DNA of 64,000 bases from Poriferisphaera corsica (GTDB lineage Bacteria > Planctomycetota > Phycisphaerae > Phycisphaerales > Phycisphaeraceae). Of the stretch, positions 1-8,548 are shown piece by piece. Both the position numbers and the translations under genes were made by a program. The DNA is taken from assembly GCF_007747445.1 (NCBI RefSeq), contig NZ_CP036425.1:3518175-3582174 (forward strand), given 5' to 3'. Numbering within the stretch: the first letter of the stretch is position 1; each line of letters begins with the position of its first letter. A model generated the notes under the pieces. That model was given only the letters and a program-made list of their open reading frames with translations, made no database searches and had not been told where the DNA came from.

Positions 1-268
1 CAAAGAGATATTGCTCGCCATGCATAGCGACCAGAGCGACAACAACCACAGCCATGGCACCGGTGGCGCCAGAGATCATGCCAGGGCGGCCACCGAAAAT
101 GGCAGTGATGAGGCCAATCATGAATGCGGAATAGAGGCCCATGATTGGCGAGACACCCGCGACAAAAGCAAATGCCACAGCCTCAGGCACGAGCGCCAGT
201 GCGACGGTGATGCCAGAGAGGATGTCGTCTTTGTAGGACGCTGGTTGTTTAAAGAATAAACTGAACAT
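1..268 (-). CDS. SulP family anion permease, N-terminal part (runs off the window)
   Basis: The reading frame starts at the ATG complementary to 266-268 and stays open to base 1, giving 89 residues. The start [15 protein letters not shown] is followed by [20 protein letters not shown] and then [20 protein letters not shown] and [11 protein letters not shown], which is the conserved first membrane segments of SulP (SLC26-like) sulfate, bicarbonate or other anion transporters of the inner membrane. The rest of the transport domain and the usual C-terminal STAS domain lie outside the window, so neither substrate nor completeness can be judged. The family call is firm; the substrate is not inferred. 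Confidence 0.88.
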   Translation of the reverse strand, partial: MFSLFFKQPASYKDDILSGITVALALVPEAVAFAFVAGVSPIMGLYSAFMIGLITAIFGGRPGMISGATGAMAVVVVALVAMHGEQYLF

Positions 269-864
269 ACGGATTGTTTCTCCAGCGCGATTCGTGCGCA
301 TAATTGGGAAATCTTATTGATCTATCAGCCACCAAACACCCATAAAAACAGCAATATCAGCCATTTACGAATATAAATATCGCTTCGATCGGCATCGGTC
401 AAGAGTGATACCGTCCGCGTTCGCATGCGGCTGTGGATGTCATAAACACAGATACCTTGGGATTTGTGCTCCCCACACAGGCGTCAGGGAATAGGTATGG
501 GGGGGGGCCAAAATATACCCTTGCAGGAGGCTCGGGTCAAAGGTGTGACGCACTGATTCGCAGGACAAATCATCGCGCAAATGGCTGATTTGTAGGCTGT
601 TTACTCTCGATGTGGGCAAATCATGAACTGAGGCATGACACGAATGTCTACCCAACACATAAAGGATATTGACCTCATTCACAATGAAATCCATCTATTC
701 GAGAAGCAAATGCATCATTTTTTGGGAAACAAGTCATTGAAGAGTGTATTTGAAACAGGTTCAAAACCACTCCTATGTATTAAAATAGCATCGTTAAGTT
801 CATCATTTATTAATGATCACATCGACAAAATATGATCCTTTCACATGAGGTCAACGGATTACTG
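269..864. other. intergenic region between divergent SulP and GH43 genes
   Basis: About 600 bases without a supportable gene. It must hold the promoters of both divergent genes, but no clear -35/-10 pair was picked out. There is a G9 tract at 499-507. A 66-codon frame at 635-835 has no ribosome binding site or recognisable product and is not called. Confidence 0.5.
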
Positions 865-2673
865 ATGCGGAAATACTTTATTGCTTTTGTGTTGTCATTG
901 TCTGGGGTGGGTATCGTCCAAGGTAAGAGTACGGATACCTTGGCGTATTGGCGATTTGAGGATGGCAAGCCATTAACGAATCTCAATAATGAGCCAAACG
1001 CTCAACCAGCCACTGGCCAGACGGTGAGTGATGTCACGGGTAACAACAATAGGTTGCGTACATTTAACACGGATGTACGCCGCTACCCACCTGACACTTC
1101 GCCCACATTCTCACAGCGTGTCGGAGCGATCAAGCTCCAGAAAAATATCAGCAACAATCAGTCCATGCATTTCACTGGGATGCAGGATCTTTACACCTTC
1201 GGCGGGCCACTGGAAAAAACCAAACTCAAAGCGTTCACACTTGAAGTCGCAGTTCGCATTCAGAGCATCGGAGTGACCAATGACGAGTTCCAAGTCATTG
1301 TTGGCAAAGATGGGCAGCCGGTGAAAAAGATGGGAAATGCGCCGCTTCAGCTCACGATTGCGGGACGAACCGAAGAAGATACGGTCAAGCATGCTCCTGC
1401 GATACAGATCTTTGACCGTGAAGGTAATTTTCATAATGCAGCGAGCCAAACACCACTGCCCAAAGACGCGTGGGTCTGGTTGGCTGCGGTATGTGATGGC
1501 GAAACACTCAAGCTGTTTGTCGATCGCGGCAAGGGCTACCGTATGGAAGCCAATGTTGACGGTATTAAAGGCGGGCTGATCGAAAGCAAAGGCGGCTGGA
1601 CGATTGGCCGAGGCATGTTTCGTTTGGCACCAGGTCAATGGGTACAGCAAGGATGGATTGATGAGGTTCGAATCACAAGCCGCGCACTGAACGTCCGCGA
1701 GTTTGTCGGCTACAAAAGATCCAAACAAGAGCGTGACCTAGACGAATCTCAAGCAGAGCGGATGTCCAGCGACATCGAAATCCGTGAACTCGTTAAAGAC
1801 ATCGCGGATCCGTGCATGATCAAGGCTGGCGATACGTTCTATATCTCAGGCACAGGCGCCCCGAATGGTTTTGATGCCTACTCATCTAAAGATCTCAAGA
1901 ACTGGAAGAAGCACACAGGGATCTTTAAGAAAACCAAAGATTCATGGGGCACACATTGGTTCTGGGCACCCTCAATTATCCCCAATGGCGAAAAGTTTGA
2001 TCTGTTCTACACAAGCAAAGGCCCGATTCCACACTCAGGCGGCCGCGAATCAATGCGGATTTGTCGCGCTGTAGGCGACAGCCCGTTGGGCCCTTTCAAA
2101 GAAGTTTCTTCTGCGATCAAAGACCCGCTGATCAATATCGGCCTGGCTACAATCGATATCGAAGGCTTCGTCGACGATGATGGGCGACGATACATCTATT
2201 ACGTTTTGGATTATTTAGATGTTGGCAAGAGCCGCATCCTCGTTGCCGAGCTTGGCGATGATGGCCGCGTGATCGGTGAATCTAGTTTCTGTATGGAACC
2301 CGATCTGCCTTGGGAAGGCGGCAACTGGGTCGAAGCCCCCTCGGTCATCAAACATGACGGCTGGTACATCATGTTTTATTCAGGCAATCCGTTTTTCAGC
2401 AACAAATATGCTGTCGGGTATGCCGTTTCACGATCGCCGCGAGGCCCGTGGGTCAAACCGCCAGGCAATCGAATACTGGGCGAAGAGATCGGTATGCCCG
2501 GCCCCGGACATGCTGGCCTACTCAAGCATTCTGACGGATTGTATTACTTCCCCTTCCATGCCTTGATCGGCGAAAACGCGAGACGCGCCACCTTCATGGT
2601 CGGCTTAGAACTCAAACCGACAGGCAATCAGTATGGGTATCGCCCCGTGTTCACCGACATACCCACTCCATAA
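865..2673 (+). CDS. secreted LamG-GH43 family glycoside hydrolase
   Basis: Start chosen at 865, because MRKYFIAFVLSLSGVGIVQG is a clean signal peptide; an in-frame ATG at 832 adds only 11 hydrophilic residues. Residues about 25-230 look like a concanavalin A-like LamG fold (AYWRFEDG, WVWLAAVCDG, WIDEVRITSRAL). Residues about 305-600 are a five-bladed GH43-type domain. The three acidic residues expected in GH43 are visible: Asp in ADPCMIKAGDTFYISGTG (near 315, base), Asp in IDIEGFVDDDGRRYIYY (near 430, pKa modulator) and Glu in NWVEAPSVIKHDGWYIMFYS (near 489, acid). The family cleaves arabinosides, xylosides and galactans by inversion; the substrate cannot be read here. Likely periplasmic or exported. 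A rho-independent terminator follows at 2703-2733. It stands alone, with no other sugar-use gene next to it. Confidence 0.9.
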   Translation: MRKYFIAFVLSLSGVGIVQGKSTDTLAYWRFEDGKPLTNLNNEPNAQPATGQTVSDVTGNNNRLRTFNTDVRRYPPDTSPTFSQRVGAIKLQKNISNNQSMHFTGMQDLYTFGGPLEKTKLKAFTLEVAVRIQSIGVTNDEFQVIVGKDGQPVKKMGNAPLQLTIAGRTEEDTVKHAPAIQIFDREGNFHNAASQTPLPKDAWVWLAAVCDGETLKLFVDRGKGYRMEANVDGIKGGLIESKGGWTIGRGMFRLAPGQWVQQGWIDEVRITSRALNVREFVGYKRSKQERDLDESQAERMSSDIEIRELVKDIADPCMIKAGDTFYISGTGAPNGFDAYSSKDLKNWKKHTGIFKKTKDSWGTHWFWAPSIIPNGEKFDLFYTSKGPIPHSGGRESMRICRAVGDSPLGPFKEVSSAIKDPLINIGLATIDIEGFVDDDGRRYIYYVLDYLDVGKSRILVAELGDDGRVIGESSFCMEPDLPWEGGNWVEAPSVIKHDGWYIMFYSGNPFFSNKYAVGYAVSRSPRGPWVKPPGNRILGEEIGMPGPGHAGLLKHSDGLYYFPFHALIGENARRATFMVGLELKPTGNQYGYRPVFTDIPTP

Positions 2674-2702
2674 GCAGGTTGATACGCACTGTTACATGCG
2701 TG

Positions 2703-2733
2703 AAAGAGGTGTTAACAAAGCACCTCTTTTTTT
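2703..2733 (+). terminator. terminator of the GH43 gene
   Basis: Nine-base stem AAAGAGGTG / CACCTCTTT with a 9-nt loop, followed directly by a T run on the + strand. It lies 30 bases after the GH43 stop and also faces the end of convergent arsS. Confidence 0.85.
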
Positions 2734-2812
2734 ATGCGCGATATTTGCAATAAGTCTTGCGATGCCGCTGATAGATGAAACTTCATTTCAAACCTCTTCA
2801 GTGACGATCACA

Positions 2813-3883
2813 TTAATTTAGCGCACCCGTACAAGAAGAGCCTGCTCCAGCCGTACACCCAAAACAGTGCGATGCTGTTCGGATGTGCCTGCCCAACAAC
2901 TCATCTGGTGTGAATTGCCAAATCTTTTTACTGTTGCGCTCCGTGAAATGCTCCGCATCCAGCTTCTCAGTCTTCGCCGCATTCTGCGGCGGCACAACCG
3001 GCGGCGGGCCATCAAGCGGCATCTGGATCATCTGATTGAAATCGCAATCATAAACCGCCCCCTCATAACCAATCGACACTAACGATCGGCACATCACCGC
3101 CGCAACATTGTCTTTATTATGTGCGCCCTTCAGCTTCTCCATATACGCTTCATATTGCCCATCTCGAATCAATGAATGCTCAAACCGCTTAATCGGCATA
3201 TTTGTGATCGTAAACAAACTGTTAAAATGAATGTTATAGTTCTTCGCAAGCTGATCCTTATAAGCAGCTTCAAGCCCCGGCTGAGCAGGCGGCAAACCAT
3301 AACCAACCGGGTTATAGACCAAATCTAACCGCAAACTAGACTGCGGCATACCATAGCCAAGTGCATTAAGAAGATGCAGCGCTTGAATAGATTCATCAAA
3401 CACGCCAAGCCCGCGTTGCTTATCCACGTTCTCTTGCAGATAACACGGCATGGACGCAACAATCTCCACATGATTGTCAACCAAAAATGCAGGCAAATGT
3501 TCATACCCCGGCTGCAATAAGATCGACAGGTTACAACGATCAAGAATGTGCAACCCTCTGTTTTTAAGTTCAGTAACCAGATATGAAAAATGCGGGTTCA
3601 TCTCCGGTGCGCCTCCAGTCAGATCCGCAACCGATATCTGCAATTGATCGTTGTAAAGATCTAGCCACGTCAAAATATGGTCCATGGTCTGACGAGACAT
3701 AATTTCAGTTCGGCCAGGCCCAGCCTCAACATGGCAATGATGACACGCAAGGTTACACATCTTGCCCAGGTTAAGCTGCAACGTCGTCAATTGATCACGC
3801 ACAAGCTGCTGCCCATCGGCTGCGAGTCTTGATGCAAATTGATCCGGTTGTTCATGAAGGGGAAGGTGAATCGAATGGGTCAT
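2813..3883 (-). CDS. arsS: arsenosugar biosynthesis radical SAM protein ArsS
   Basis: A 356-residue radical SAM enzyme. Residues C43, C47 and C50 in CNLACHHC bind the 4Fe-4S cluster, and LNLGKMCNLACHHCHVEAGP is the ArsS-type context. ADLTGGAPEMNP is the SAM-binding glycine-rich region. The C-terminal half is the DUF3641-type extension (CRSLVSIGYEGAVYDCDFNQ) and ends in CFGCTAGAGSSCTGALN, a Cys-rich tail typical of the family. ArsS adds the deoxyadenosyl group to dimethylarsenite on the way to arsenosugars. No ArsM methyltransferase is adjacent, so the pathway partner must be elsewhere, or the protein may act on another substrate. Some family members carry selenocysteine, but all visible positions here are Cys. 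Confidence in family is high, and in the exact substrate moderate. Confidence 0.88.
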   Translation of the reverse strand: MTHSIHLPLHEQPDQFASRLAADGQQLVRDQLTTLQLNLGKMCNLACHHCHVEAGPGRTEIMSRQTMDHILTWLDLYNDQLQISVADLTGGAPEMNPHFSYLVTELKNRGLHILDRCNLSILLQPGYEHLPAFLVDNHVEIVASMPCYLQENVDKQRGLGVFDESIQALHLLNALGYGMPQSSLRLDLVYNPVGYGLPPAQPGLEAAYKDQLAKNYNIHFNSLFTITNMPIKRFEHSLIRDGQYEAYMEKLKGAHNKDNVAAVMCRSLVSIGYEGAVYDCDFNQMIQMPLDGPPPVVPPQNAAKTEKLDAEHFTERNSKKIWQFTPDELLGRHIRTASHCFGCTAGAGSSCTGALN

Positions 3884-4227
3884 AATGAATCGGCTCGCTG
3901 TTTGTGGTGTCGAATATATCGACCAGGCGTAATCGTGTCGTATCTCTTACGCTCCTATGGGAGCTGCTGCGTCATGTGCTTGGCGAAGGCTTAACCGCTT
4001 ATGTGTATCGTCTTATTCCTGACAGTTTTTGCACGATGGGAGATCCCCTAAATTGGGTACATAACACTGCGGAGAGTCAGGATTCCATGAATTACACCAT
4101 CCAATCAACTCGGGATTGGGGATGAAGGTCGATTACTGGTAAGATACGGGACTGAATTGATACTTGGGGAAGTCTTGCGGGCACACGCCACTGTCTGTAA
4201 CTCCCTCACTAATGAAGGATTAGAAAA
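3884..4227. other. intergenic region between divergent arsS and glycyl-tRNA synthetase
   Basis: About 340 bases holding the promoters of both genes. A ribosome binding site AAGGA lies 8 bases before the synthetase ATG. No T-box or other known leader was recognised. A 73-codon frame at 3904-4125 is not supported. Confidence 0.45.
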
Positions 4228-5829
4228 ATGTCTACTGTCATTGCCCCCGAACAGAAATCGATGGAAGAAATTGTCTCGCTCTGCAAGAGACGCGGCTTCG
4301 TCTACCCCGCCTCCGAAATCTATGGCGGCATCAACGGTTTCTGGGACTACGGCCCACTCGGCACTCAACTCAAAAACAATATCCGCGATTGGTGGTGGAA
4401 GTGCATGGTCGAATGCCCACCCATCGGCCCGGACGGCGACCCCGTCTCCATCGTCGGCCTCGACTCTTCCATCATCCAGAACCCCAAAACATGGGAAGCC
4501 TCCGGCCACGTCGGCGGTTTCTCCGACCCCATGGTCGACTGCACCGAATCCAAAAAACGCTACCGTGCTGACCACCTCGTCTGCGCCGTAGCCAAAGCTG
4601 AAAAAGGCGGTGAAGTCCGTGACCTTGGCTTCCTCGCAGTCATGGACGGCGACACATCCGTAGCCGACTTCGAGAAACGGGCAGGCAAACTCTGCAAAAA
4701 AACTGGCGGCGGCGAACTACTCCCCATCACCCACGATGACCTCGTCGAGTACAACCTGCTCTCTTCAGACCAGCAAACGCTCGTATGGGGTCCAGACGCC
4801 GCCCAACCCGGCACACTCACTGAACCTCGCGAATTCAATCTCATGTTTGAAACCTTCGTCGGCGCCATCCGCAACGAAGATGCAAAAGCATACCTTCGCC
4901 CTGAAACAGCGCAAGGTATCTTCCTCAACTATAAAAACGTCGTCGACACCATGCGTGTCAAAATGCCCTTCGGCATCGCACAGATCGGCAAGTCATTCCG
5001 CAACGAAGTGACGCCCCGTAACTTCATCTTCCGCTCTCGCGAATTCGAGCAGATGGAAATGGAATGGTTCTGCCCACCCGAAGACTCCCTCAAGTGGTAC
5101 GACTTCTGGAAGAACGAACGCATGAAGTGGTGGGAATCACTCGGCATCAACACCGACAACCTCATTTTCCGTGATCATGATGATGACGAGCTTGCCCATT
5201 ACTCCAAAGCTTGTGTCGACGTTGAATACAAGTACCCCTTCACCGCTCCCAAATACGGCGAACTCGAAGGCGTCGCACACCGCGGCTGCTTCGATCTCAC
5301 GCAACACGAAACCCACTCAAAAACCAAAATGCAGTACTTCGATCAAGACCTTCAAGTCCGCCTCCAGAAAGAAGGACTCGACAAGGAAGAGATCAAAAAG
5401 CGCACCAAGTACATCCCCAACGTCATTGAACCTGCAAGCGGCCTGACCCGCGCTGTCCTCGTCCTGCTCTGCGAAGCTTTCACACCAGACGACACACGCG
5501 CTTCAAAAGTCTACATGAAGTTCAAGCCGAAATTTGCTCCCGTCAAAGCCGGCATATTCCCGCTCGTCAACAAAGACGGCATGCCCGAGATCGCACAGAA
5601 CCTTTACATGAAGCTCCGTGAAAAATACACATGCCAATACGACGCCAAGCAGTCCATCGGCAAACGTTACGCACGCATGGACGAAGCCGGCGCCCCATAC
5701 TGCTTCACCATTGATGGCGACACACTCAAAGACCAAACCGTCACCGTCCGCGATCGTGACACGCAAGAACAAACGCGCATCAACATCGACCAAGTCGAAA
5801 AATTCATGGCCGACAAGATGGGCGACTAA
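4228..5829 (+). CDS. glyQS: glycyl-tRNA synthetase, single-chain (alpha2) type
   Basis: A class II aminoacyl-tRNA synthetase of 533 residues, charging tRNA-Gly in the cytoplasm. The start MEEIVSLCKRRGFVYPASEI followed by YGGINGFWDYGPLG is the signature of the alpha2 type found in archaea, eukaryotes and part of the bacteria, not the alpha2-beta2 GlyQ/GlyS type. Motif 2 is seen at IGKSFRNEVTPRNFIFRSRE, motif 3 around PASGLTRAVLVLLCEAF, and the C-terminal anticodon-binding domain runs from about residue 430 (FAPVKAGIFPLV) to the end. Length fits the family. AAGGA at 8 bases upstream supports the start. It is monocistronic, closed by the terminator at 5858-5885. Third-position C is very strong. 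Confidence 0.96.
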   Translation: MSTVIAPEQKSMEEIVSLCKRRGFVYPASEIYGGINGFWDYGPLGTQLKNNIRDWWWKCMVECPPIGPDGDPVSIVGLDSSIIQNPKTWEASGHVGGFSDPMVDCTESKKRYRADHLVCAVAKAEKGGEVRDLGFLAVMDGDTSVADFEKRAGKLCKKTGGGELLPITHDDLVEYNLLSSDQQTLVWGPDAAQPGTLTEPREFNLMFETFVGAIRNEDAKAYLRPETAQGIFLNYKNVVDTMRVKMPFGIAQIGKSFRNEVTPRNFIFRSREFEQMEMEWFCPPEDSLKWYDFWKNERMKWWESLGINTDNLIFRDHDDDELAHYSKACVDVEYKYPFTAPKYGELEGVAHRGCFDLTQHETHSKTKMQYFDQDLQVRLQKEGLDKEEIKKRTKYIPNVIEPASGLTRAVLVLLCEAFTPDDTRASKVYMKFKPKFAPVKAGIFPLVNKDGMPEIAQNLYMKLREKYTCQYDAKQSIGKRYARMDEAGAPYCFTIDGDTLKDQTVTVRDRDTQEQTRINIDQVEKFMADKMGD

Positions 5830-5857
5830 TCACTCACTCCTCCAATAAACCACACAC

Positions 5858-5885
5858 AAGCCTCCTCTCACAGGAGGCTTTTTTT
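5858..5885 (+). terminator. terminator of glycyl-tRNA synthetase gene
   Basis: Perfect 8-base stem AAGCCTCC / GGAGGCTT with a 7-nt loop and five further T. It lies 29 bases after the stop codon. Confidence 0.92.
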
Positions 5886-6310
5886 ATCCTCATTCTGCCC
5901 TGTCTGTCACAAAATGAATACCTCTCCAAGCATCTCCCCAATTCATGAGGGTATAAATCACCAACCGCCATAATGTTCCAAATATAAAACACTTCATCGC
6001 ATAACCGACTGACGACTGCACAAAGAACACATCTGTCATGTAAAAAACACGTCAATAAGACAGTTAGCTCGCATATACAATCCAACACACACGAAAAGTT
6101 TAGGCAACTTCAAATCATCGGGTATAATTTAATTGGCAGCATCGTAAGAATATTATTGCGTTTATTTTGTGGCCTCTCTTGTTTGCTTGGTCGCTATGCA
6201 TCGGTTTTAGCATCAACATCCACTGACCGCATTGCATGCCATTTGGGACAACGATTTTGCCCCAGTGAGCAGTATCAGTGCCGACTCATCAACTAAGGAA
6301 ACTTCAGCAC
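5886..6310. other. intergenic region with a possible promoter
   Basis: About 425 bases without a gene. A perfect -10 hexamer TATAAT lies at 6123-6128, but the match 17 bases upstream (TTAGGC) is poor. If it is the promoter of the following gene, the untranslated leader would be roughly 175 bases. Nothing else was recognised. Confidence 0.35.
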
Positions 6311-7285
6311 ATGAAAATGCAAAACCTGATTGTGACAGGGACAGGATTAATATGCACATTGCTCGCAGGCACCCTCGCCTTCGCTCAAAGCAATGAGCAT
6401 CATGTCATCCATTTCGAAAACCTTGAAAACGGTCAAATTGTCGATCAACCGTTCAAAAATGTCTCCGTCTCAAACGTCAACATGAACAACGGTTACGCTG
6501 TCCAAGCATTCGACACACGCGTCAGTTCGCATAACTACGACGGCCTCTTAGGCGCAGACGGCATCGAACGTAAATGGGCCGGTGGAAATCTCAAAAACAC
6601 CATCGTCATGGGCAACTCGCTCGCTGCTTTACCAACCAACCAAACCTCCACATCTTCCAACACACCCGGCGCCACCGTTAGCTTCGAATTCGCGCACCCC
6701 ATCGATGAGTTTGGCTTCGATATGCTCAACGTACAGCCAACGGATAGACAATCCAAAGCTGTCTTTTACAACGGCAACGATCAAGTCGCAGAAGTCAAAC
6801 TTCGAGACTTCACAAACCCCGCAAAAGATCTCTACGACCCCACAATCGAGTTCGGCAGCCGAACCGCAAACCGCATCCGCCCCATCACCGCTGACGACCT
6901 CAAAACCTCCGAGTTCACACGCGTTGAGTTGCATCTTGCTGAAAACGCAACCGCAATCGACAACATCACATACAAACAATCCAAACCACTTTCCGCAATC
7001 TACCTCAATTTTGCCGCACCACCCGCCTCCACGGAAAGCACCACCACCACCGGCAGCATCGCTACTTCTGCCACGCCTCCTCTGCAGCCCTCAAATCGAC
7101 TCGTTTCGATCCCATCCATCTCAAACCCGCCCACCACTACCAGCGACCCCCAAGAGCCACAGAACCCCGAAGACCCTAAAAAACCTGAACCTCCTGTTAA
7201 TCCACCCATCGTCCCAACCCCAAGTGCCATCGCAGCAGGACTCATCATGCTCAGCACACTCGGCCTAAGACGCAATCGCAAATAG
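6311..7285 (+). CDS. secreted protein with VPTPS-type C-terminal sorting tail
   Basis: Start chosen at 6311, 11 bases after AAGGA and at the head of a signal peptide (MKMQNLIVTGTGLICTLLAG...AFAQS). The mature part begins HHVIHFENLENGQIVDQPFK and looks like a beta-sandwich (PGATVSFEFAHPIDEFGFDM, FTRVELHLAENATAIDNITY), as in proteins with a jelly-roll surface domain. A Thr/Ser/Pro-rich linker follows (about 250-300), then VPTPSAIAAGLIMLSTLGLR and basic residues: a motif, a hydrophobic helix and an Arg-rich end, the layout of PEP-CTERM-type exosortase signals, with PTPS in place of PEP. Function unknown; probably attached to the envelope or exported. The XrtA-type polysaccharide deacetylase downstream fits such a system. 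A terminator follows. Confidence 0.75.
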   Translation: MKMQNLIVTGTGLICTLLAGTLAFAQSNEHHVIHFENLENGQIVDQPFKNVSVSNVNMNNGYAVQAFDTRVSSHNYDGLLGADGIERKWAGGNLKNTIVMGNSLAALPTNQTSTSSNTPGATVSFEFAHPIDEFGFDMLNVQPTDRQSKAVFYNGNDQVAEVKLRDFTNPAKDLYDPTIEFGSRTANRIRPITADDLKTSEFTRVELHLAENATAIDNITYKQSKPLSAIYLNFAAPPASTESTTTTGSIATSATPPLQPSNRLVSIPSISNPPTTTSDPQEPQNPEDPKKPEPPVNPPIVPTPSAIAAGLIMLSTLGLRRNRK

Positions 7286-7307
7286 CAATAGCCACACATC
7301 TGTCGCA

Positions 7308-7335
7308 AGAGTCGGCTTCATGCCGGCTCTTTTTT
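7308..7335 (+). terminator. terminator after the sorting-tail protein
   Basis: Stem AGAGTCGGC / GCCGGCTCT (one T-G pair), 5-nt loop, then TTTTT. It starts 22 bases after the stop codon. Confidence 0.88.
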
Positions 7336-7405
7336 GTGCCGATAAAACACGCCCTCAATTCCTTAGGCGGCAACACAACCCCCTGACCGATAATGATCAC
7401 GTGCA

Positions 7406-8401
7406 ATGCGCGTTTTATGTTCTTGCGCGCAGACAGCCTCCCTAACTCATACACCGGCCAACCTCGTGAACCAATCAATCAACACAACACATACACCATC
7501 AAACACCGCACAATCCTGCTGCGCCATGACCATCGATGTCGAAGAATACTTCCAAATCGAAGCCGCTCACCGCATCGTTAAAATCGAAGACTGGGATCGC
7601 CACGAATCACGCGTCGAACAACAAATGGATCTCCTCCTCGGCCTCTTCGCCGAACACAACATCCAAGCCACACTCTTCACCCTCGGCTGGATCGCCAAAA
7701 AACACCCACTCATGGTTCGCCGCTTCACAGAACTCGGCCACGAAGTCGCTTGCCACGGCAACATGCACCAACGCATCCATCGACTCTCCAAACAAACCTT
7801 CGCGCTCGACCTCCAAACCTCTAAGTCTCGATTAGAAGATGTTACCGGTCAACCGATCCTCGGATACCGCGCCCCCACCTGGTCACTCACACAACAAACC
7901 GCATGGGCCGCTGACGTCATCGCAAACGCAGGCTTCGTCTACGACGCATCCATCTTCCCCACCAAGCACCCACAATACGGTATCCCACACGCGCCCACCA
8001 CGCCATACACACTCAACACACCCGCCAACAAACAACTCACCGAAATCCCACCACTCGTCTGGCGAATCACAAACAACCGCAACCTCCCCGTCGCAGGCGG
8101 CGGTTATTTCCGTCAATTTCCACTAGCCATGATGAAGATGGGCATGCGTCAAGCAATCAAATCTCGCCGCCCCGCCGTCCTCTACTTCCACCCTTGGGAA
8201 TTCGACAAGCAACAACCCAAACTCCCCCTCGGCAAGCTCGGCAAAATACGTACCTATCGTGGTATTAGATCCGCATACAACAAACTAGATCGCATCTGTC
8301 GCTTCGGCAACCACATCAGCCATTGGCAACTCATGCGCGATATCGCCGCCGCCACAACCACAACAACCACCCCTCATTTCAACTTCGAGTCCACAACCTA
8401 A
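7406..8401 (+). CDS. XrtA-system-type polysaccharide deacetylase
   Basis: A NodB-fold deacetylase of the DUF3473-containing group linked with exosortase/EPS loci. The metal ligands are visible: Asp in MTIDVEEYF, and the two His of ACHGNMHQ. Later motifs are GYRAPTWSL, ASIFPTKHPQYGIP, and AVLYFHPWEFD in the C-terminal extension. The enzyme would remove acetyl groups from N-acetylated sugars of an exopolysaccharide. The start is uncertain: ATG 7406 gives 40 residues before the conserved TIDVEEYF, while a GTG at 7466 or the ATG at 7526 would be nearer to usual family length; none has a good ribosome binding site. No exosortase or EPS genes are in the window apart from the neighbouring sorting-tail protein. 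Confidence 0.85.
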   Translation: MRVLCSCAQTASLTHTPANLVNQSINTTHTPSNTAQSCCAMTIDVEEYFQIEAAHRIVKIEDWDRHESRVEQQMDLLLGLFAEHNIQATLFTLGWIAKKHPLMVRRFTELGHEVACHGNMHQRIHRLSKQTFALDLQTSKSRLEDVTGQPILGYRAPTWSLTQQTAWAADVIANAGFVYDASIFPTKHPQYGIPHAPTTPYTLNTPANKQLTEIPPLVWRITNNRNLPVAGGGYFRQFPLAMMKMGMRQAIKSRRPAVLYFHPWEFDKQQPKLPLGKLGKIRTYRGIRSAYNKLDRICRFGNHISHWQLMRDIAAATTTTTTPHFNFESTT

Positions 8402-8548
8402 CCTCCACCCCCCCCCTACTTCATCTCCACACACATACCATATTAGCGATTGCAAACCGTGCTAACTAATTATTAGACAGCATAAAATCAAACGATTAGC
8501 ACAATTATCGTAATACACCAAATCACTAGATAATTGGAATTACCCCAT

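Noticed and set aside
635-835. 66-codon frame upstream of the GH43 gene
   Set aside because: No ribosome binding site; overlaps the GH43 frame region; no recognisable product.
2813-3883. Selenocysteine form of ArsS
   Set aside because: All visible motif positions are Cys codons and no in-frame TGA is present.
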